Below the pieces are notes generated by a model. It saw only the letters and a program-made list of their open reading frames with translations, did no database searches and was not told the DNA's origin. Source: CAZMRF01 sp964568735 (GTDB lineage: Bacteria > Acidobacteriota > Polarisedimenticolia > JACPZX01). From it: a DNA stretch of 33,162 bases. Of this stretch, positions 22,647-30,190 are shown in pieces. A program made the position numbers and the translations under genes. Location of the stretch: assembly GCA_964568735.1 (NCBI GenBank), contig CAZMRF010000058.1:1-33162 (forward strand), given 5' to 3'. Every line of letters starts with the position of its first letter. Position 1 is the first letter of the stretch.

Positions 22647-24334
22647 TGGCTCCCGTCGCGCCTGGGGGGGCGCGCGGTGCAGCAGGAGAGGCCGACCTGC
22701 GAGCCTGCGGGACGACGATCCTGATCGCCTGTCTGGCGCTCGGCGTGGCGGCCTGCAGCCCGGCTCCCGCGCCTGCTGGGAGGAACACAGCTCCTGAGAG
22801 CGAAGCCGTGGCGGAGCCGGTCCGCGGGGGTGAAGTGGTCATCGCCGGGGATGCGGAGCCGCAGGATCTGAACTGCCTGCGCGCATCGGACAGCCCGTCG
22901 GTGAGCCTCTGTCGAATCTTCTCGGGCACTCTCCTCGACTACGACCGGGATCTCAACATCGTGCCCCGGCTGGCAGAGTCCTTCGAGGCCTCGAAGGACG
23001 GAACCGGGCTGACATTCCATCTCAGGCCCGAGGCGCGATGGCACGACGGCCATCCCTTCACCTCGCGGGACGTCCTCTACACGGTCGAGGCGATCCGCCA
23101 CCCGGAAGCAGCGATCCGCGGCAACCTGCCCGCCCTCTTCCAGAGCCTCGAGGAGATCAGGGCTCCCGACGATCACACGATCGTCGTCAGGTACCGGGAG
23201 CCCTACGCCCTCGCCTACCATGCATGGACGCGCGCCTTCATCATGCCGGCCCACCTCCCCTTCGGGCCGGGCGAAGAGACGCCCCTGTCGCGGGAGCCTG
23301 TCGGAACGGGCCCCTTCCGCTTCCAGAGGTGGGAGCCGGGAGTCCAGATCGTGCTCGCGGCGAACGCGGACTACTTCGGCGGCCGGCCCTGGCTCGACCG
23401 GATCACGTACAGGATCGTGCCCGATCGCCAGTCGTTCATCGTGGGCCTGCGGACGCGCGCGCTCGATCTGGCCGCGCTGAGCCCCCAGGAGGCGCCCATC
23501 GAGGATCCCAACCTCCCATTCACCATCCTCCGCTATCCGTTGCCGATGGTCGACTTCATCCTCTGGAACACCCGCTCCACGCCGGGGCTCTTCACGGATC
23601 CGAGGGTGCGCCGGGCCTTCTCGCTGGCTCTCGACCGGCAGGGATACATCGACCACGTCACCGACGGGCACGATCTCCCCGCCGTTTCCACCTTCCTTCC
23701 CGGCGCCTGGGCCCATGACGCGTCCCTCACTCCGCTTCCGCATGATCCGGCGGCGGCCCGGGGGCTTCTTGCCGAGGCGGGGTGGCGGGACACCAACGGC
23801 GACGGGACTCTCGAGACCCCGCGGGGGCCTGCGACCTTCACGCTGCTCTACTTCTCGGGACTCCCCGCGCAGGAGAAGATCGCGACCCTGATGAAGGAAG
23901 CCCTCGAGCCCCTGGGCGTGAAGGTGCGCCTGCAAGGGCTCGACTGGCCGTCCCTGAAGGCGAAGGTGCAGGGGAAGTCCTTCGATGCCGCGGTCTACCG
24001 TTGGAACCTCGACCCCGATCCCGATCCCTACGACTTCTTCCATACCTCTGAAGGTGAGCACGGGCAGAATTTCGGAGGCTACTCGAACCCTGAAGTGGAC
24101 CGGCTCGCCGAGGAAGGACGCCGGACCCTGGATCCCGGGCGCCGGGCCGCTCTCTATCACCAGGTGGAGAGAATCCTGAGGGAGGAACAGCCCTACACAT
24201 TCATCTCCCACCCGGCCGCGGCCCTCGGCCTGAGCCGGAGGCTCCGGGGAGTGGAGATAGGAGCCAGGGGATTCTGGGGCTGGTACCCCGCGCCGATGCG
24301 CTGGTGGGTTCTTCCCGACTCTCGTCCGAGATGA
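22646..24334 (+). CDS. Family 5 (DppA/OppA/NikA-type) ABC substrate-binding lipoprotein
   Basis: The 562-residue protein is an extracytoplasmic solute-binding protein of family 5. A lipobox ALGVAAC with Cys37 follows a hydrophobic segment, so it is a lipoprotein. Family motifs include RGGEVVIAGDAEPQDLN, LTFHLRPEARWHDGHPFTSRDVLYT, GTGPFRFQRWEPG and the hinge ILRYPLPMVDFILWNTR. It should deliver peptides, nickel chelates or similar ligands to the permeases encoded directly downstream. The ligand cannot be told from sequence. The ATG overlaps the propeller stop by one base and the stop overlaps the dppB-like ATG by four, so translation is coupled. Confidence 0.92.
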   Translation: MAPVAPGGARGAAGEADLRACGTTILIACLALGVAACSPAPAPAGRNTAPESEAVAEPVRGGEVVIAGDAEPQDLNCLRASDSPSVSLCRIFSGTLLDYDRDLNIVPRLAESFEASKDGTGLTFHLRPEARWHDGHPFTSRDVLYTVEAIRHPEAAIRGNLPALFQSLEEIRAPDDHTIVVRYREPYALAYHAWTRAFIMPAHLPFGPGEETPLSREPVGTGPFRFQRWEPGVQIVLAANADYFGGRPWLDRITYRIVPDRQSFIVGLRTRALDLAALSPQEAPIEDPNLPFTILRYPLPMVDFILWNTRSTPGLFTDPRVRRAFSLALDRQGYIDHVTDGHDLPAVSTFLPGAWAHDASLTPLPHDPAAARGLLAEAGWRDTNGDGTLETPRGPATFTLLYFSGLPAQEKIATLMKEALEPLGVKVRLQGLDWPSLKAKVQGKSFDAAVYRWNLDPDPDPYDFFHTSEGEHGQNFGGYSNPEVDRLAEEGRRTLDPGRRAALYHQVERILREEQPYTFISHPAAALGLSRRLRGVEIGARGFWGWYPAPMRWWVLPDSRPR

Positions 24335-25311
24335 TCCCGAGACTCGCCGGGCGCCTCCTTCTTGCCTTCCTGACCCTGCTCCTGAGCACGCTCCTGCTCT
24401 ACTTCGCCATCCGCCTGATCCCCGGCACCCCGTGGGCCCACGATGACGCGACACCGCCCGATCGGATAGCCCGCTGGATGGATCAGCACCATCTAGACCG
24501 GGGATTCCTCCACGGGTATCTCCTCTGGACGAGACAGGTTCTCCGCGGCGATCTCGGCAGCTCCTACACGGTGGCCGCCGGCAAGGATGTGGGGAGCCTC
24601 ATCGCCTCAGCGCTGCCGGTGAGCCTCGCCCTGGGGACGCTGGGATTCGGCGCGGCCCTCGGCTTCTCGCTCCTCCTCGGCCTCGTCGCCGCTCGCCGCC
24701 CGGGCGGCCCCGGCGATCGCATCGGATCCGCCCTGCTCTACCTGCTCAACGCAGCGCCGACCTTCTGGATTGCCCTGCTGGGCAGGGACCTCTTCGCGGT
24801 CCGGCTGGGATGGCTGCCTCCCTTGGGAGCGGCCCCGCTCGATCACGCGGAGATGGGGCTCTTCGAAGGAGCGGTGGCCAGCCTTCCCTTCTGGATCCTG
24901 CCTCCGGCCTGTCTTGCCCTGGGGAGCATGGCCTTCTTCTTCCGCTTCAGCCGGGCGGGGCTCCTGGAGGCGGTGAAGAGCCCGCACGTGGGAGCAGCCC
25001 GCGCGCGGGGACTTCCCGAGGTCCTCATCCTGGGTCGCCACGCTCTCTCCACGACCCTGATCCACCTCATCACGCTGCTGGGCCTGCTGGCCCCCGCCGT
25101 CATCGGAGGGAGCGTGATCATCGAACGGATCTTCGCGCTGCCGGGCGTCGGCCGCCTCTTCTTCGAAGCGGCATCGCAGCGCGACTATCCCCTGCTGATG
25201 GGCGTGGGCCTCGTCATGGCCATCACGACGATTGCCGCCAGCGCGGCCGCCGACGTGCTCTACATGGTGGCGGAGCCGCGGCTGCGCGATGGGCGGCAGC
25301 TCCGATGGTGA
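24331..25311 (+). CDS. ABC transporter permease, DppB/OppB/NikB family
   Basis: The 326-residue protein has the family N-terminus (LLLAFLTLLLSTLLLYFAIRL followed by IPGTP), several membrane segments, the cytoplasmic EAA loop GAARARGLPEVLILGRHAL, and the closing GLLAPAVIGGSVIIERIFAL and PGVGRLFFEA. It forms one half of the inner-membrane channel with the next product. I chose the ATG at 24331 because it overlaps the binding-protein stop (ATGA); an ATG nine codons earlier lies inside that gene. It ends seven bases into the next gene. The ATPases that would drive it are not encoded here. Confidence 0.93.
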   Translation: MIPRLAGRLLLAFLTLLLSTLLLYFAIRLIPGTPWAHDDATPPDRIARWMDQHHLDRGFLHGYLLWTRQVLRGDLGSSYTVAAGKDVGSLIASALPVSLALGTLGFGAALGFSLLLGLVAARRPGGPGDRIGSALLYLLNAAPTFWIALLGRDLFAVRLGWLPPLGAAPLDHAEMGLFEGAVASLPFWILPPACLALGSMAFFFRFSRAGLLEAVKSPHVGAARARGLPEVLILGRHALSTTLIHLITLLGLLAPAVIGGSVIIERIFALPGVGRLFFEAASQRDYPLLMGVGLVMAITTIAASAAADVLYMVAEPRLRDGRQLRW

Positions 25312-26159
25312 ACCGTCCGCTGAAGTCGGGTCTGGCCATCGTGGGAGGCCTGGCGCTCGCGGCTGCCCTCGCTCCGGGGCTCACGGCGGCCGGGCTTCTC
25401 GCCTCTCCGACGGAGACGGCCATCGAGAGGAAGTTCGAGGCGCCCGGGCCCGGCCACTGGCTCGGCCGGGACGAGCTGGGTCGCGACGTCCTCTCGCGGC
25501 TCCTCCACGGAGCCCGGCTCTCTCTCGCCGTCGCGATCGTCGCCACAGCCGTCGCGCTCGCCGCCGGCCTTCCGCTGGGGGCGCTGGCAGGCCTTCGCGG
25601 AGGGCTCTGGGATCTCCTGCTCACTCGTCTGATGGAGCTGACGGGATCCCTGCCCGCACTTCCTCTCGTGCTCCTGGTGGCCTCCATGACCATGGGGGGA
25701 TCGGGCGACGGCGCGTGGGGCACGATCCTCCTCCTCGCAGGCGTCATCGGGGGGACTCGGTGGGCCGGCATCGCGCGCCACGTCCGAGGCGGGATCTGGA
25801 AGACACAGGTGGAGGACTACGTGGCAGCGAGCCGGACCCTGGGATCGGGCCGGAGCCGGATCCTGCTCAGGCACCTCCTCCCGGCGGCGACCGGCCCGGC
25901 CCTCGTCGCGGCGGCTTTCGGCGCGGGCTCCGCCATCCTCCTGGAATCCGCGCTCAGCTACCTTGGGCTCGGCGCGCAGCCTCCCCTTCCGTCCTGGGGG
26001 CGCATGGTCGCATCCGCCGCGCTGGAGCCGGGTGCATGGTGGCTCCTGACAGCGCCCGGAGCGGCGATCGCCCTGACAGTCCTGGGATTCAACCTGATGG
26101 CGGAGGGGATCCGGATCGGAAGCAGCCCGGTGGGAAGCGAGGGACCACGGGGCGCATGA
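25305..26159 (+). CDS. ABC transporter permease, DppC/OppC/NikC family
   Basis: The 284-residue partner permease has a first membrane segment (LAIVGGLALAAALAPGL) and then HWLGRDELGRDVLSRLLHGARLSL, the hallmark after the first periplasmic stretch. The EAA-type loop is DYVAASRTLGSGRSRILLRHLL, and ILLESALSYLGLGAQPPLPSWGRM is the usual C-terminal signature. It pairs with the preceding permease. Start: ATG 25305 (or GTG 25308, which overlaps the previous stop as GTGA). This is the last cistron of the operon; a GC-rich hairpin and a convergent larE gene follow, so no dppD or dppF ATPase genes are linked. Confidence 0.93.
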   Translation: MVNRPLKSGLAIVGGLALAAALAPGLTAAGLLASPTETAIERKFEAPGPGHWLGRDELGRDVLSRLLHGARLSLAVAIVATAVALAAGLPLGALAGLRGGLWDLLLTRLMELTGSLPALPLVLLVASMTMGGSGDGAWGTILLLAGVIGGTRWAGIARHVRGGIWKTQVEDYVAASRTLGSGRSRILLRHLLPAATGPALVAAAFGAGSAILLESALSYLGLGAQPPLPSWGRMVASAALEPGAWWLLTAPGAAIALTVLGFNLMAEGIRIGSSPVGSEGPRGA

Positions 26160-26178
26160 GCCCGGGGCGCCCCCGGGC
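26160..26178. terminator. Hairpin between dppC-like and larE genes
   Basis: GCCCGGGG and CCCCGGGC form a perfect 8-base stem with a CGC loop, directly after the dppC-like stop and 18 bases before the convergent larE stop. It is symmetric, so it can act on both strands. No T-tract is present. Confidence 0.5.
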
Positions 26179-26195
26179 AGGCATCGGAGAGCGCC

Positions 26196-27038
26196 TCAGA
26201 CGGGGTTGAGGCTGCCGGTCCGGTAGCCCCGGAGATCCACGGCGACGAAGCGGTAACCCAGGCTGCGGAGCGCCTCGTCGATCCGCCGCCTGCGCTCCGG
26301 CTCCATCAGGCGGTCGATCTCATCGCTCAGGCATTCGATCCGCGCCACGTCGCCGTGGTCGCGGACCCTCACCTGGCGCAGGCCCTCGGAGTGGAGGAGA
26401 GATTCGGCCTTCTCCACGCGCGCGAGGAGCTCGGGCTCGATGCGTGTCCCGAAGGGTATCCGCGAAGATAGGCAGGCGCTGGCCGGCTTGTCCCAGGTAG
26501 GGATGCCGAGGTGGCGGCTGATCTCGCGGACATCGGCCTTGGAGATCCGGGCCTCCAGCAGGGGTGCGCACGCTCCCGCCTCACGGGCCGCATCCATCCC
26601 CGGCCTGAAATCTCCCGTGTCGTCGGTGATCGCTCCGAAAGCGATGCGGCCGTAGCCGGCACTCTCGGCCTCCGTGCGCAGGATCCGGAAGAGCTCCGCT
26701 TTGCAGAAGTAGCAGCGTCGCGGCGAGTTCTCCCGGTATCCTTCCTCTTCCATCTCGTGGGACTCCACGAGATGGTGGCGTGCGCCCATCTCCGCGGCGA
26801 GCGCCTTCGCGGCTTCGAGCTCCGACGCGGGAAGGGAGGGAGAGACGGCCGTCACGGCCAGGACGCCCGCTCCCAGCACGTCCACCGCGGCCTTCAGGAG
26901 CAGAGCGCTGTCGGCGCCGCCCGAGTAGCCCACGACCGTGGGGCCCCCGGAGCGGAGAATCTCGTGCAGGCGCCTGAGGGCTTCCGCGGCCGGGGGCGAG
27001 AGATCGTGCGCCGTCGTGGGGCTCGCGGCGGCTCTCAT
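26196..27038 (-). CDS. larE: LarE-type ATP-dependent sacrificial sulfurtransferase
   Basis: The 280-residue PP-loop protein fits LarE, which adenylylates a pyridinium dicarboxylate intermediate and gives up a cysteine sulfur while building the nickel-pincer cofactor of lactate racemase and related enzymes. The ATP loop GYSGGADSALLLK is near 37-49, RRCYFCKAELF has cysteines 109 and 112, and DKPASACLSSRIPFG has Cys189 at the sulfur-donor position. With three cysteines present, an Fe-S-dependent version as reported for some LarE proteins is possible. Its start overlaps the bioY stop by four bases (ATGA). No larB, larC or larA gene is in the window. Confidence 0.88.
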   Translation of the reverse strand: MRAAASPTTAHDLSPPAAEALRRLHEILRSGGPTVVGYSGGADSALLLKAAVDVLGAGVLAVTAVSPSLPASELEAAKALAAEMGARHHLVESHEMEEEGYRENSPRRCYFCKAELFRILRTEAESAGYGRIAFGAITDDTGDFRPGMDAAREAGACAPLLEARISKADVREISRHLGIPTWDKPASACLSSRIPFGTRIEPELLARVEKAESLLHSEGLRQVRVRDHGDVARIECLSDEIDRLMEPERRRRIDEALRSLGYRFVAVDLRGYRTGSLNPV

Positions 27039-27667
27039 CCTCTCGGGCCCTTCGTCCTGAGCCAGGCGGAGGCGATCGAGGCTGCCGCGAAGAGCTTGAG
27101 CCCCTCGCCCGGGAGGAAGGGCAGACTGCCCAGCTCGAAGGCGCGTGCGAGGGAGCCTCCGGTGTAGACCGCGAGATGGAGAACGCCGAGGGCATGGATG
27201 ACGGCGGCGCCCGCGCTCATCGCCAGGAGCACCCTGCCGAAGCCGGGGGTCTCCGTTCTCCGGAGCAACGCGCCCACGAGGAGCGCCGCGGCCGTGAAGC
27301 CGATCAGGTAGCCCCCCGTCGGGCCGGAGATGTGGGCCAGCCCGAAACCTCCGCCGGCGAAGACGGGCAGGCCGAGGGCGCCCGCTGCGATGAGGAGAAA
27401 CTGGCTTCCGCTCCCGCGGGCCGGGCCGATCAGGGCGCCTGCCAGGAGAACCGGGATGATCTGGAGCGTGACGGGCACGGGAGTGAAGGGCAGCGGCACC
27501 CTGAGCTGCCCCGCGAGCGCGGTCAACCCGGCGAAGAGCAGGATCGAGAGCGCTCCCTGGCCCGCGACAGCCAGCCCCAGGTTCCGGACCGGCTCGGCCG
27601 TGGCGGCCATCGGAGAGATCCCGGTGAATCCGGAAGGGGCCGAAGATGTCGGCGGGCGGTTCAGCAT
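27035..27667 (-). CDS. bioY: Biotin transporter BioY (ECF S component)
   Basis: The 210-residue membrane protein is the substrate-binding S component of an energy-coupling-factor biotin importer. It has about six hydrophobic segments and family motifs VPLPFTPVPVTLQIIPVLLAG, GALGLPVFAGGGFG and GPTGGYLIGF. It needs shared EcfA/EcfT modules, or works slowly alone; none are encoded here. The ATG at 27667 has CGGAG six bases upstream. The stop overlaps larE by four bases. It follows ruvB at about 100 bases, so it may belong to the ruv transcript or have its own promoter, which I could not identify. No BirA site was recognised. Confidence 0.93.
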   Translation of the reverse strand: MLNRPPTSSAPSGFTGISPMAATAEPVRNLGLAVAGQGALSILLFAGLTALAGQLRVPLPFTPVPVTLQIIPVLLAGALIGPARGSGSQFLLIAAGALGLPVFAGGGFGLAHISGPTGGYLIGFTAAALLVGALLRRTETPGFGRVLLAMSAGAAVIHALGVLHLAVYTGGSLARAFELGSLPFLPGEGLKLFAAASIASAWLRTKGPRG

Positions 27668-27769
27668 GGCAACTCCGGCTTGGCGGTGGGTCGGGAGCCT
27701 GGCCGAGGAACGGCTCGTCCTGGGCCCTCGATCCCGTGGGAAGCTCGCGGGAAGACTATCAATCCGGGT

Positions 27770-28876
27770 TCATTCCCGCCAGAGCGCGCCCTGCCCCTCC
27801 GCGCTCCCCTCGAGGGGAACTCCGAGGTGGCGGGCGGCGCTGGCGGTCGTCCGCCGGCCGCGAGGTGTACGCTCCAGGAAGCCGATTTGAAGCAGATACG
27901 GCTCGACGACCTCCTCGATGGTGTCGGCCTCCTCGCCAATCGCGGCCGCGATCGTCCCCAGCCCTACGGGCCCCCCCTGGAACTTGTGGAGGATCAGATC
28001 GAGGACCCGGCGATCCGTGTCGTCGAGGCCGTAGCGATCGACATTGAGGCGCTCGAGCGACGAGGAGGCGGCCTCCGCCGTCACGCGCGAGGCGCCGGCG
28101 ACCTGGACGAAATCCCTGACGCGCCGGAGGAGCCGGTTCGCGATCCTGGGCGTTCCCCGAGAGCGTCCGGCGATCTCCAGCGCGGCGTCGCCGTCGAGAT
28201 CCACCTCCAACAGGCGGGCGGACCGCTCGACGATCGTGCAGAGGTGCTCTGCGGGGTAGAAGTCCAGGTGATGGGCGATTCCGAAGCGATCGCGGAGCGG
28301 GGAGCTGAGCAGGCCGATGCGCGTCGAAGCACCCACGAGAGTGAACCTGGGCAGCTCCAGACGGACCGACCTGGCCGAAGGACCCTGCCCGATGATGATG
28401 TCGAGCTTGTAGTCCTCCATGGCGGGGTAGAGGATCTCCTCGAGCGCCGCGCTGAGACGGTGAATCTCGTCGATGAAGAGGACGTCACCGGGCTCGAGGT
28501 TGGTCAGGATGGCGGCCAGGTCGCCGGCCTTGTCGAGGGCCGGCCCGGAGGTGATGCGCAGCGACGCGTGCTGCTCGGAGGCGATGATGTGGGCGAGCGT
28601 CGTCTTCCCGAGCCCGGGCGGCCCGTGCAGGAGGACGTGCTCCAGCGGCTCCCCTCGCTGCCCCGCCGCGCGGATGAAGACGGAGAGGTTCTCCTTGACC
28701 TTATGCTGCCCCACGAACTCCGCGAGGCTCCTGGGACGGAGGGAGGGGTCGAGCCCGAGATCCTCCGGCAGCGGCTCCGGATGCGTCAGATCCTCCCGGC
28801 CCGCTGCCGGGACCGGCTTCTTCCGGGATCGAGGATCGCGGAATGGACGCTCGCCGCGGCTCGCATCGCCGCTCAC
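27770..28876 (-). CDS. ruvB: Holliday junction branch-migration ATPase RuvB
   Basis: The 368-residue AAA+ motor drives Holliday-junction branch migration together with RuvA. Walker A GPPGLGKT is at 85-92, Walker B LFIDEIHRL near 133-141, and the sensor and arginine-finger region GASTRIGLLSSPLRDRFG follows. The C-terminal winged-helix DNA-binding domain contains LDDTDRRVLDLI. An extra charged N-terminal stretch of about 25 residues precedes the usual start of homology. It begins at a GTG overlapping the ruvA stop by four bases (GTGA), so synthesis is coupled to RuvA. Confidence 0.96.
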   Translation of the reverse strand: MSGDASRGERPFRDPRSRKKPVPAAGREDLTHPEPLPEDLGLDPSLRPRSLAEFVGQHKVKENLSVFIRAAGQRGEPLEHVLLHGPPGLGKTTLAHIIASEQHASLRITSGPALDKAGDLAAILTNLEPGDVLFIDEIHRLSAALEEILYPAMEDYKLDIIIGQGPSARSVRLELPRFTLVGASTRIGLLSSPLRDRFGIAHHLDFYPAEHLCTIVERSARLLEVDLDGDAALEIAGRSRGTPRIANRLLRRVRDFVQVAGASRVTAEAASSSLERLNVDRYGLDDTDRRVLDLILHKFQGGPVGLGTIAAAIGEEADTIEEVVEPYLLQIGFLERTPRGRRTTASAARHLGVPLEGSAEGQGALWRE

Positions 28877-29541
28877 GGGGCACCTTCCGGCCGGCTCCGG
28901 CCGGCCGATCCGGCCTTCCCGGCGGCCGGCTCTCTCCCCGGCTCCCCGGGCCCGAGCCTGCGCAGGGCGCTGCGGATGAGGGAGGCGACGGGCACATCGT
29001 GCGCGCCTGGTGCCGCGAGCACCTTCTCGGCGATCGAGGCTGCCTGCGCCGCCCGGTATCCGAGGTTCTCCAGGGCCGAGATGAGGTCGGCACGCCGCGC
29101 GGGCTGGGAGGCCGGCCCCCCGGCGGCGGTCGCCGGGAGCCGCTCCATGACCCCGCGGAGCTCCACGGCCAGCCGCTCCGCGGTCTTGGGCCCGATCCCG
29201 GGCACCCGGCTCAGCAGAGCCGTGTCCCTGGATCGCACCGCTTCGGCCATCTCCGAGGGTTCCAGGTGGGAGAGGAGCGCCAAGCCGAGTCTCGGGCCGA
29301 CGCCGGGAACGGCAATGAGGGCCTCGAAGAGGTCGCGCTCCGATCGGTGATCGAAGCCGAAGAGAGCGAGAGAGTCCTCGCGGACGTGGGTGTGGATGCT
29401 CAGGGTCAGGGACTCGCCCACCGCAGGGAGCCTGCCGTAGGTCGTGAGGGGGACCCGTATGCGGTAGCCCACGCCGCCGGCTTCCAGGAGGATCTCCGCC
29501 GGGTTCTTCTCGACGAGACGACCGCTGAGCGATCCGATCAT
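28873..29541 (-). CDS. ruvA: Holliday junction DNA-binding protein RuvA
   Basis: The 222-residue protein binds four-way junctions as a tetramer and loads RuvB. MIGSLSGRLVEKNPAEILLEAGGVGYRIRVP is the N-terminal OB domain, the double helix-hairpin-helix has VPGVGPRLGLALL and VPGIGPKTAERLAVELR, and the C-terminal RuvB-binding domain follows an Ala/Pro-rich linker. The C-terminus has an additional Gly/Pro/Arg-rich tail. The ATG at 29541 is fixed by AAGGAGG a few bases upstream; an open extension to 29712 has no homology. A gene for a phosphatase-superfamily/TPR protein lies between it and ruvC. Confidence 0.95.
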   Translation of the reverse strand: MIGSLSGRLVEKNPAEILLEAGGVGYRIRVPLTTYGRLPAVGESLTLSIHTHVREDSLALFGFDHRSERDLFEALIAVPGVGPRLGLALLSHLEPSEMAEAVRSRDTALLSRVPGIGPKTAERLAVELRGVMERLPATAAGGPASQPARRADLISALENLGYRAAQAASIAEKVLAAPGAHDVPVASLIRSALRRLGPGEPGREPAAGKAGSAGRSRPEGAP

Positions 29542-29602
29542 CGGCCTCCTTCCGCCGAGGAGCAGGGATTCCGGAGCGCGAGGCACGCTTCGGGCAGCGC
29601 CA

Positions 29603-30190
29603 TTATAGGCCCGGTACCTTCTGCGATACACCGGGCCTCGCTTCAATTTCTTCGATGGCCGCGAGCAGCCGCCGGGCCTCCTCCTGCCCGGGCCGCCTCT
29701 CCAGGCTCGCATCGATCAGCTTCCGCGCTTCCGCGAGCTTCCCGTCGAGAAAGAGCGCGTAGGCCATCGCGTTCAACGCCGCCACCGGGCCGGAAGCGCC
29801 GCCGGATCCCTCGAACGCCCGCCGGGCACCCTCCACATCTCCCAGCCTTCCCTTCACGACGATGAGGTTCACCAGGCTCTCGACGTGACGCGGGTCGATC
29901 TCGATGGCCTTCTCGAGGAGGGGCAGCGCTCTCTCGTTCCTGCCCAGCCGGATCTGGAGGCCGGCGAGGTTGGCCAGTGTGGGCAGGCTTCGCGGCGTGG
30001 CCTCGAGCTGCTGCTCCAGGAGGGCGATGGCCTCTTCTGCCCGCCCCGCACGCTCAAGCGTCAGGGCCAGGAGATTCGCCGCCAGCGCGTGGCCGGGCCG
30101 CTCCGCCAGGGCCCGCCTCAGGATCGACTCCAGCTCGGCCCATTCGCGCCGGCGAGTCAGGAGGCCGTAGATCTGCTGAGCGCCCCAGGC
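29603..30190 (-). CDS. C-terminal TPR segment of the phosphatase-superfamily gene, out of frame with its N-terminal part
   Basis: This frame reads QQIYGLLTRRREWAELESIL, then repeats such as ALAANLLALTLERAGRAEEA and LPTLANLAGLQIRLGRNERA, with the TPR spacing of small and large residues. It continues without a gap the TPR array that ends the upstream frame at DPAQPGA. One missing base in the GGGG run at 30183-30186 accounts for the change of frame: with that base restored, 29603-32457 is a single 952-codon frame. The segment has no start signal of its own and is open in this frame back to 30472 only as a shadow. It probably provides protein-protein contacts. Confidence 0.72.
   Translation of the reverse strand, partial: AWGAQQIYGLLTRRREWAELESILRRALAERPGHALAANLLALTLERAGRAEEAIALLEQQLEATPRSLPTLANLAGLQIRLGRNERALPLLEKAIEIDPRHVESLVNLIVVKGRLGDVEGARRAFEGSGGASGPVAALNAMAYALFLDGKLAEARKLIDASLERRPGQEEARRLLAAIEEIEARPGVSQKVPGL

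Noticed and set aside
22256..24454. 732-codon minus-strand open frame opposite the binding-protein gene
   Set aside because: It is a mirror of the family 5 binding-protein gene with low-complexity translation and no motifs.
22646..27038. A nickel-import system feeding LarE
   Set aside because: Family 5 importers can carry nickel, but larE is in a convergent operon and nothing in the binding protein indicates nickel, so proximity alone is not evidence.
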